Below, one piece after another: positions 56,304 to 64,000 of a DNA stretch of 64,000 nt. The notes beneath the pieces are model-generated. The model was not told the origin of the DNA, did no database searches, and worked only from the letters and a program-made list of their open reading frames with translations. Source of the DNA: Agrostemma githago (taxonomy: Eukaryota > Streptophyta > Magnoliopsida > Caryophyllales > Caryophyllaceae); assembly GCA_958450325.1 (NCBI GenBank), contig OY288251.1, positions 68,403,666 to 68,467,665 of the forward strand, in the 5' to 3' direction. Both the position numbers and the translations under genes were made by a program. Every line of letters begins with the position of its first letter. Position 1 is the first letter of the stretch.

Positions 56304-56872
56304 GATTATTACTCAAGAGAACAACACAAGCTAAATACAAGAAAGAAACCTGAGATTGAATGAATGAAGTTGTTTGAATGATGTAAATGAGAGTAGTGGA
56401 ATAATCAGTTCACTGAGCAGTCCTTGTTGAATTGAATTGAATGGAATAATCAGTTCACTTCTAGATGGTCCATGATCATGATCTCATAATGGCACATGTC
56501 ATTATTCACAACTCACAATATTCATGATCTGGTTCAAACCCCGTCGATATCAAATTACCTTTATGACACATTTTACATCAAAATAAAAAACAATTACTCC
56601 GTATTATGGTTGGCCAGTCGATAGTCATCACTCCGTACATTCTTTCAAATCACGACATACACTAAAGTGATTCCTTACAATTTTTTTTTTAAACAAACAT
56701 ATAGGACTATGACTAGTATTAGCTAGGATGAATTACTCACTCCCTCCGATTCTTTGGAATTAACACTTTTTATGATTTGTGCGAAGTATTTTAATCAAAT
56801 ATTACAATTTCAAAGAATTGGATGAGGTATTATTTTAATAGTCGATCATATTTTTGATGGAACGTAGAAAGT
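56304..56872. other. Spacer between the two PR-10/MLP genes
   Basis: Promoter region of copy 1 plus AT-rich DNA. Contains TACTCCGTA at 56595 and a truncated Stowaway-like end (CTCCCTCCGATTCTTTGGAA) near 56742. Confidence 0.4.
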
Positions 56873-57367
56873 TTAGGCATAAAGTAGAGGGTTAGCAATG
56901 AGATGAGCTTCAACAGCCTTGAACATGGTGTTCATAGCATCTTGGCCAACACCAACTTCCTCTTGGGTCTTGACATAATCTCCCTTGGTGTGGTAGTGTG
57001 CTACCACCTTGTAGTGAGTCCCCCCCTCAGCCGCCTGCTCGTAGCTCGTCTCGTACACCGCACATTCCAGACCCTCGCCCAGTACGTCCCCTTCGAAGGT
57101 CGTGTACTTTATGTACAACTTACTCGTGTCTATCTCCTCTGTTCTGTTCTTCAAGTACGTGTACGGGCTCCCTGTACCTTGAGGTAAGTTGATTTGTTTG
57201 ACGCATCCAGCGGAAGTGGGATCGCCATGAAGAACCTCCATACTTTGAACAAAATCAGGAACGACTTTGGGGATCAGATTATGGTTGTCGGTCGACAGTG
57301 CCTTGAACAATCGCCCTGCCTCCACCGGGCTACTTATATCGCTCATTGTGTATGTGAACACGCCCAT
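56873..57367 (-). CDS. PR-10/MLP (Bet v 1 superfamily) protein, copy 2, intronless
   Basis: A single open frame of 164 residues: MGVFTYTMSDISSPVEAGRL, PDFVQSMEVLHGDPTSAGCV, KNRTEEIDTSKLYIKYTTFE, and LIANPLLYA at the end. Same fold and same C-terminus as copy 1, so they are tandem duplicates. There is no intron at the place where copy 1 and most of the family have one; the frame reads straight through PQGTGSPYTYLKNR, with two extra residues. No stop or missing element, so it looks functional. A TATA-like TTTAAATAC lies near 57498 on the minus strand. Confidence 0.92.
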   Translation of the reverse strand: MGVFTYTMSDISSPVEAGRLFKALSTDNHNLIPKVVPDFVQSMEVLHGDPTSAGCVKQINLPQGTGSPYTYLKNRTEEIDTSKLYIKYTTFEGDVLGEGLECAVYETSYEQAAEGGTHYKVVAHYHTKGDYVKTQEEVGVGQDAMNTMFKAVEAHLIANPLLYA

Positions 57368-57548
57368 TGATGATTGATTTAATTTGTGATACAGGAAGAT
57401 GGTAGCTTATTAGGCTGATTTAGTAGTGAAAGTGATACTAGTACTTGGGTGGAGGCTGGTTGATAGATAGTACATATAATGAGGAACTCTGTTTTGTATT
57501 TAAAGAGTGAATTATTGATGGGGATTTTAAAACTACTCCCTACCACGA

Positions 57549-57549
57549 G

Positions 57550-57580
<31 letters not shown>
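57549..57580. repeat. (TAA)n microsatellite, left of retroelement fragment
   Basis: Ten uninterrupted ATA/TAA units. Confidence 0.95.
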
Positions 57581-57581
<1 letters not shown>

Positions 57582-58018
57582 GCCCTTGCGAACTGCCGAT
57601 CTTCTGCTCTACTCGTGGGACAGGGGGCGCGACGTTTGTGTTGATCTGACCGGGTCCTCCCCTTTGACCCAGTCCGGCTTGACTTCTTTTGAGCCCGGAC
57701 GGGTCGTTGCTGATGCTGCTCGTCGTAAGTGTGCCAAGTATCAGGCACGTTGCACGGCGATTGGGTATGGTTTCCTCCCTTTCTCTTTCTCCTCTCTTGG
57801 TGAGCTCGACACGGAGGCTGTCTCTCTACTCCAGCGGATTCGTAAATTCGTCATGTCACAGGATGCTGGAGCACGTGCCGCAGTTCACATTTTCACTAGA
57901 ATTAGTTTTGCTATTGCTAAGGGAGTGGGGGCCCAGATAATATCTAGGCTCCCCTCTAACTTCTTGTAATTTGTTCTGGTGTTTAATGCAAGATCCGTTT
58001 TTTTTTAAAAAAATTAAA
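57581..58018 (+). pseudogene. Retroelement-derived C-terminal fragment
   Basis: A frame ending at 57969 encodes LLYSWDRGRDVCVDLTGSSP...FLPFSFSSLGELDTEAVSLL...ISFAIAKGVGAQIISRLPSN. This resembles the C-terminal region of many plant reverse-transcriptase-related proteins; the VDLTG segment may be part of a nuclease-like fold. No start codon or upstream domain is present, and the piece lies between two TAA microsatellites, as expected of a 5'-truncated non-LTR insertion with a (TAA)n tail. I judge it a dead fragment. Confidence 0.6.
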
Positions 58019-58068
<50 letters not shown>

Positions 58069-58069
58069 G
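58019..58069. repeat. (TAA)n microsatellite, probable retroelement tail
   Basis: About sixteen AAT units directly after the fragment's 3' end. Confidence 0.95.
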
Positions 58070-59691
58070 ACGGTTCGTCAACAACTTAAGCACAATTCGG
58101 TTGAAGCTTATGTTGTCCGGGTTCGAGTTTGAGTCAACATCTAACAAGTTAAGTCGAATCAGTGTTGGCGTTGATTAGATAATATGTTGCACGTATTTTA
58201 TAAAAATATTATCATGATTATATCATTATTTCACAATATCAAAGGTTCTTTTTTAACACTTTTTACACAATTTTCGAATACTAAATTGTTAGTTGTTACT
58301 CGTAAAAGGCATCGAAGAAAAAAAAAATCTAGGTATATTGTCGAGCTCGGCTTGAAGTCGGATTTGAGTTTGTAAGTTTTGATCATGATCGAGTTTAATT
58401 TTTTTCAAGGTCAAGATCGACTCCAAATTGACTTTTGCTTTAGGAACACAAGTTGAGAAAGTCCGGGCTCATGTTTGGCTTGGTTCATTTTCACCCATGA
58501 TTAAGTGTACAGGAATATATGACTACATACTAGACTACAGACACGTACTAGAGTACTATCACATCCGTTTTTGAACCATTATATATCATACTATCATCTT
58601 GAATAAGGGCGTAAATGAGTACAGCTAAGCTAGCTAGTTCATAGAGTCCTCATAATTAGTTTGATCAAAGCCTTAGTCAATTTTGAGCCAATCCTCAACT
58701 TGGAAGCTCGTTTAGACTCCTTTTTAATAATTTTTTTGAAAAAGTAGAGTATTTTCAATAATAGAGATAGAGTATACGGATGGAGTAGTACTACTTCATA
58801 CTAACATTGATTGAGCAGCCATTTCTGAATGATTGTCATGGAGTTCTAGATGGTCTACGTACATTTTTTATTTTTCAATTGCTATAAATGCAGACGGTGT
58901 ATAGATAAAGCTAGGATGAAGTGTGATGGACGACAGGAATGATTTTAAGATATACTCCATGTACTTATCATTTACTGTAAACTGATTATTCAATCGTATA
59001 ATATATTTTTATTATTAGACCTCGATCTACTCAGTATATACACAAACTATCATTATTTTTACATGTTTTAATTTAGAAAAATCCGTGATTTATTATAATA
59101 TCCGTACTTTCTACCTACTCTCGATAGGCATAGTTAATGTGTTTGTTCGTACGTTAGTCTTAGTCTTAGTCTTAGTCCTAGTCCATACTAGGGTGGCTAG
59201 TCCCAAGAGAGCTCTTCCCACTCGAGACTAGATCAGCCGGTCAAAGCATCATCGTCTGTGTCAACATGGTCTTCACCGCGTTGGAGGCACAGTGCTTCTT
59301 GGTTGCGCTGTGTCACCTCAAGTACGGGATTTTCTTGCTGTTCGCGGGACTTTTGTTTACTTCTTTCTACCGGAAACTAAACAGGTTCCGATAGAAGAAG
59401 TGATTTTCCTTTGGAGAAAGTGTGTTAATTAGTGATGAGGATGTGATGGCTCACACCGGTGGCAAAACCGACAAGTTGGAAGCGTAGTAAGTACGACTGT
59501 ACGAGTACATATGTTAATCCGATGGTGATGAAAAACGACTTGTTTAGAGCTTGTATATTATTATATACATAATGGACGAGACTATGAAGCGAAGGATGCG
59601 AATTTTGCGCAGGGCTTACAAATTGAGAGTACGTAAAGGGGCCGGCCAGGGTTGGAGCTGTAATTTGATGCTGATGGGGTTTGAACAAAAG
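58070..59691. other. Intergenic, no gene seen
   Basis: AT-rich. Near 58068-58150 there is a GGTTCGAGT-like box B in a possible tRNA-derived sequence, and near 59155 a short CTTAGT repeat. Nothing coding. Confidence 0.35.
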
Positions 59692-59953
59692 TACTCCCTC
59701 CGTTCCAATGATTTCCATGCATTTGCTTTTAGCACAAGAATTTAGGTGGTATTGGGAAAGGGGTATTTATTTGGTGAAGTTATTAATTTACCCTTGGGTG
59801 GGGGATTGGTGAGTGTAATTGTTGAAAGTAAATAAGGGTAAGATTGTCATTTTACTAACCAAATTAGTGATCAAATAAGGAAATGTATGGAAATGATTGG
59901 AACGGATGCAAATGGAAAATGTATGGAATTGATTGGAACGGAGGGAGGGAGTA
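59692..59953. mobile_element. Stowaway MITE with a duplicated right end
   Basis: Left end TACTCCCTCCGTTCCAATGA. The right end ATTGGAACGGAGGGAGGGAG-TA is preceded by a second, incomplete copy (ATTGGAACGGATGCAAATGG) about 40 bp inside. Bounded by TA. Confidence 0.8.
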
Positions 59954-60739
59954 AAAAGTATCGTCAATCGATAACTTTACTTTACTAAATTATTTGAAAT
60001 ATAGATTGACTTCAATATGGATTATTATGTAACTCAAGGCAAACTAATAAGAAGTATCAATAATACAAAAGCTTTCCCATACAATCTAGCAAAGCTAATT
60101 AATAGGAATAATCTGACGTGATTTTGACTGAGACGGTTCATCAAATAATTACAGTATCATAGTCACTTTGATTAAAGATCACATGTTCAAATCTGGGGAG
60201 ACTCTGTTCTGGTGTTCTGGACCAGTGCGATAGGATGTAATATTCTGATACGACAAGTGAGCATCAGCCATTTAAAATTTCGTTTTAGTTGCGCCCAGTT
60301 CAAGAAAATCATTAAAAAAAAATTCAAAAAAAAATGTAAGAATTTCAAAACGACGCCGTTTTGACCACAATATCACTCATTCACCCCACTTCACTCGACT
60401 CCCCAAAAACACTTGAAATGTTGACTTGTATAGCTGACCGAAAGATTCAAACAGGTATCCTTTCTCAATTACTCTCAATTAACATCAATGTAGTATGCTA
60501 ATAGTGTCGTTAACTAGCTTAGTTGGTAAAGTAATCGAAACAATTTGACTTTGTTTAGAAACTCGTTTGTAATTATTCATTAATTAATGCTCTTGTTTCA
60601 GGGGATTTCTTTGCATCATTGCATTGCATGTGCAGTGATTTAATCTGGGATTTGGGACCAAATATTTAGTCAGTCAGAGATTAAATTTTGTAATTAGGAA
60701 AATATGGGTAGTTTAAAATCCCTAATCATACCCTAGATG
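59954..60739. other. Intergenic upstream of the GT47 gene
   Basis: Possible SINE-like sequence at about 60135-60270, with a box-B-like TGTTCAAATC, and a box-A-like TAGCTTAGTTGG near 60513. Both are isolated and weak. No gene. Confidence 0.3.
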
Positions 60740-61072
60740 TCTTATTCCCATCTGGTGTAATGCGATCAAGTACGCGTTTTGTTGAAAACAATTAAAAAAC
60801 CGAATCATGAAATTTGGAAAAATAAAGTTGCTTTATTTGATGGGGTTGTCCTATTCCAGTCCGATGCGGTTGTAATGCGACTAAATGCGTGTTTCGTTGG
60901 AAAAAAAAAGGTGTAATCATGAAATTTGGTAAAAGAAAGCTGCTTTGTTTGATGGGGTTGTCCTATTCCAGGGTGGTGTTGTTGCAATGCGACTAAGTGC
61001 ATGTTTCGTTGGAAAAAGAAAGGCGTAATCATGAAATTTGGTAAAAGAAAGTTGTTTTGTTTGATGGGGTTC
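60740..61072 (+). repeat. 112-bp tandem triplication spanning the GT47 start codon
   Basis: Units at 60740-60848, 60849-60960 and 60961-61072. Each has ATGAAATTTGG at the same place (60807, 60919, 61031). Units 2 and 3 are most alike. Only the third ATG continues into the GT47 protein; the first two open short frames. Confidence 0.93.
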
Positions 61073-63005
61073 TTAGCTTTGCTGGTAATTTTGGTCCAGT
61101 TATCGGGATTCCGTACTCAAAGATATCTGTCAGATTCGTTGCGAATCAAAGAGGGTGCGGTTTTTGTTACGATTAGGAGTAGTCCACACCCTAGAATATC
61201 GACAACGATGAACAACTCTGACTTGGTGGAACGAGTTGATAGCAAGGAAATGTCGCAACTGAGGGAATTTAGAAGTTTCTGGAATGAGACGGTTTATGAC
61301 AAATCTAGGGAAGATTCTCACAATGTGAGTGTTTCAGTAGAGTTTTTAGAGACCGGGTTTAGGAATAGAAGTTTTTCAAATGGGGCCGTTTATGACAAAT
61401 CTAAGGAAGATTCTCACAATGTGAGTGTTTCAGTAGAGTTTTTAGAGACCGAGTTTAAGAATAGAAACGTGGAGTTGGAGTATAGTTGGAAGAACGAGTC
61501 GTTGATGTTGGAACGGTATGTACGAAAGATGCGAGGAGCTACCGTGACATTATCTGAGATGAAGTCGATGTTGCAGGACAGGCCCGCCTCTTCATCCACA
61601 ACTGTATGTCATTATGTTGGTGTTGGTTTTGCTGTGGTTTTTGATTTTTTGATCATGGTGTTCACTGTTTTGACTGATATTATCAGAGGCGGAAATGGTC
61701 TACTTCACCTCGTGATCGTGAGCTTGTTTCTGCAAGCTTACAAATCAAGAACGCCCCGATTCTGAGAAGCTTTCCTGACTTGAATGCTTCTCTTTTTCTG
61801 AACGCTTCTGTTTTCAAAAGGTAATACTACCATTTCCTGTACTGCAGACCTGCAGCTGATCAAAACTGTAAGTATTGAATTCGGAATGATTGGTTCTGCA
61901 GGAGTTATGAACTGATGACAAAGCGACTGAAAATATACGTATATAAAGAAGGAGAAAGGCCGATTTTCCACGAGCCAAGGGTACGAGGAATATATGCTGC
62001 AGAAGGATGGTTCATGAAACTGATAGAGAAAAGTAAACAGTTTGTGGTCAAAGACCCGAAAAAGGCTCATCTGTTTTACTTACCGTTTAGCTCCAACTCA
62101 CTGCGCAACACCCTTCACGATGATAGCATGAAGGATTTGGAGCGTTATCTCTCTCGGTATGTGGATTTAATCAAAAAGAAACATCGGTTTTGGAACCGTA
62201 CTAACGGTGCTGATCACTTTTTGGTGGCCTGTCACGACTGGGTACGTAATGTACTACTCCTATGTTTTTGTATCCTGTATCTTACATTGCATTAAGGCCC
62301 CGACTGAAGTTTGAGAATTAGGGTGCGAGAATAACAAGGGCGGATATGAGCAACTGCATCAGAGCATTATGTAACACAAATGTGGCACGAGGATTCGACA
62401 TAGGCAAGGACGTGGCTATACCAGTAACCTACGTTCGAAGTGGGAACGAGCCTACAAGAGACATCGGAGGAAACCCAGCATCCGACAGGAACATCCTAGC
62501 CTTCTTCGCAGGCCAAATGCACGGCTACGTACGTCCTCTACTCCTAAAGTATTGGGGAAATAATACTAATACTTCAAAGTCGGACATGAAAATCTTGGGT
62601 CCCATGAGACGAGACGTGGAAGGGAAAGCAGTGTACAGGGAATACATGAAAAGCAGCAAGTACTGCATCTGTGCAAAAGGGTACGGGGTTCACACGCCTA
62701 GGGTGGTCGAGTCCATCTTCTATGAATGTGTTCCCGTGATTATCTCTGATAATTACGTCCCCCCGTTCTTCGAGGTCTTGGATTGGGAGTCGTTTGCTGT
62801 TTTTGTTTTGGAGAAAGATATTCCCAATTTGAGGAACATCCTTGCTTCGATTCCTGATGATAGCTACACTGAGATGCACTCCAAGCTGAAGATGCTCCAA
62901 CCACATTTCGTATGGCATAAACTTCCGCAAAAATACGACTTGTTTCATATGATTCTTCACTCCATTTGGTATAGCCGCGTTTCACAAATGAGCATAGCCC
63001 CGTAG
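61031..63005 (+). CDS. GT47 exostosin-type glycosyltransferase
   Basis: Four exons, 61031-61603, 61687-61820, 61902-62241 and 62322-63005, in phase, for 576 residues. An in-frame ATG at 61001 would add ten. A signal anchor (LFCLMGFLALLVILVQLSGF) marks a Golgi type II protein. A variable stem follows, holding a 32-residue tandem duplication (KSREDSHNVSVSVEFLE and KSKEDSHNVSVSVEFLE). The exostosin domain contains LKIYVYKEGERPIFHEP, GIYAAEGWFMKLIE, DPKKAHLFYLPFSS, DHFLVACHDW, NILAFFAGQMHGYVRP, SKYCICAKGYGVHTPRVVES, and FYECVPVIISDNYVPPF with the acidic end of the donor site. Plant GT47 members make xylan, xyloglucan, pectin or arabinan chains. The substrate of this clade is not evident from sequence. 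Confidence 0.92.
61292..61483 (+). repeat. 96-bp in-frame tandem duplication in the GT47 stem
   Basis: GTTTATGACAAATCT occurs at 61292 and 61388 (period 96, 32 codons), and the copies remain very similar. The duplication lies in the luminal stem, which tolerates length change. Confidence 0.9.
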
Positions 63006-64000
63006 ATACCTTTTTGGGTCTATTATTCAATACTCACTTGTCTATTTCTATTTTTGGTAAGTTTTACGACTACTTATTAGTTCTCCTGTGTTGTGTAAAT
63101 GGATTTCGTGGCTTATTTTATTTTGGTAAAAATAAAAGCCCGTTACAATCCTAATTGCTCGGGCTTGAGTCAATAGCTTCAAAAAAAAGATGATAACGTT
63201 GAAACCGAGAATAACTTGAACCCAAAATAAGTCGGGTCAACCTAAATTCGACCTAATTCTTATAAACCGAAAAATGGATCGACTCTAACCCGATCTAATT
63301 GATCCGTTTGCCAAAATCGAGTAACGAATGTACTATGCATGAAAATGAAATAAACATGTAAGATGGCTTAATGTATGTAATGTAAGTGCACCTCCCTTTC
63401 CCCTTCACCCTGGCAATGATCATCAATACTACTAAATCCAGTGTGTTGGAACCGTGTTGCTTTGGCTTTATCAAAAAAACAGCTGGTTCCCGTGTCACGA
63501 ATTATCAGTCGTATTCTTATAACAGATCAAATAATTATCGTTTAGTTAAGTAAGGATAAAATATTGACACTTTTTATGGATATTATTTGACCCGTCACAT
63601 AATAATTTCGCCATCAAAAATTTGGTCATTAGTATTTTTTTTATATTTTTTTAGGAGGACAAACTTCAAAAAGTTTTTGTATTTATTATAGGGAGAAAAG
63701 TAGACTATATATGCAAATCTGCTCGTTATTTTGCCAAACGCTTATAATCGGAAGCCCACAACCATGACTTATATGGATTTATACTCGAGTTACTGTATGA
63801 AAGTTAGTCGTGGAAGGATGCAACAGTTCGAGTCTTGGAATAGGCCAGAAGGAGGGAAGCGGAATGCTCGAGTTCACACTCGAGCACCTAACCTTGAAAT
63901 ATTTGACAAACCCAAGATATTAATTTATACTCCGTACCTAGAAATGAGACAAAATAATAATGTACTATTTCTGTTAATCAAAGATAAACAAATAACTAGA
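63006..64000. other. 3' flank of GT47 gene and intergenic DNA
   Basis: Degenerate CCCGACC/AACCCGATC-like sequence near 63230-63300, a TACTCCGTA 9-mer at 63928, and AT-rich DNA. No gene seen. Confidence 0.4.

Noticed and set aside
60505..60545. tRNA gene suggested by TAGCTTAGTTGGTAAAG
   Set aside because: Only a box-A-like piece is present. There is no box B at the right distance, and no cloverleaf can be drawn.
1..64000. CRISPR arrays, bacterial operons, prophage or organelle insertions
   Set aside because: No spaced repeat arrays, no prokaryotic gene layout and no chloroplast or mitochondrial genes were seen. The sequence is plant nuclear DNA.

Overview
The window is nuclear DNA from a flowering plant, almost certainly a eudicot. 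Every host gene found belongs to a family typical of land plants, the genes are split by short GT-AG introns, the intergenic DNA is AT-rich, and it is crowded with Stowaway and PIF/Harbinger elements and nested retrotransposons. The abundance of Stowaway ends and of the 9-mer TACTCCGTA made me think of Caryophyllales, but I cannot prove the order. I assembled exons by eye from reading frame, splice sites and phase, and all models below close without internal stops.

Layout, left to right: a Harbinger-like element and Stowaway MITEs (0-7 kb); a class-B GATA factor (+, 7.2-8.0 kb); a probable mitochondrial protein of unknown function (+, 9.2-10.2 kb); an ankyrin-PGG membrane protein (-, 10.4-13.0 kb); a young 4.9-kb L1-type LINE (13.07-18.02 kb) inserted about 35 bp upstream of that gene's start, pushing its TATA box to 18.2 kb; translation factor eIF6 (-, 19.3-21.7 kb); a MITE with a second element nested in it (23.1-25.9 kb); a GT106 O-fucosyltransferase (+, 26.9-30.1 kb); a type-B response regulator (-, 31.3-33.4 kb); a trans-Golgi syntaxin of the SYP4 group (-, 34.7-38.6 kb); a Ty3/gypsy chromovirus with 492-bp LTRs (39.8-49.3 kb) that carries a 4-kb solo-LTR-like insertion in gag; an RNase H relic; a Di19 zinc-finger gene with a U12-type AT-AC intron (+, 50.6-55.3 kb); two tandem PR-10/MLP genes (-, 55.8-57.4 kb), one with and one without the family intron; a retroelement fragment between TAA microsatellites (57.5-58.1 kb); and a GT47 exostosin-type glycosyltransferase (+, 61.0-63.0 kb) whose start region is triplicated.

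The host genes do not form a pathway. They are separate plant transcription units: two transcription factors, one cytokinin-type regulator, one ribosome assembly factor, one SNARE, two Golgi-type glycosyltransferases, and stress-related genes (ankyrin-PGG, Di19, PR-10). I see no clearly new biological system. The strongest unusual signals are the LINE in the 5' leader of the ankyrin gene, the near-perfect 48-bp intronic hairpin in the same gene, the AT-AC intron of Di19, the altered acidic pocket of the response regulator, the chromovirus reading frame that runs into its own 3' LTR, and the strong enrichment of TACTCCGTA.
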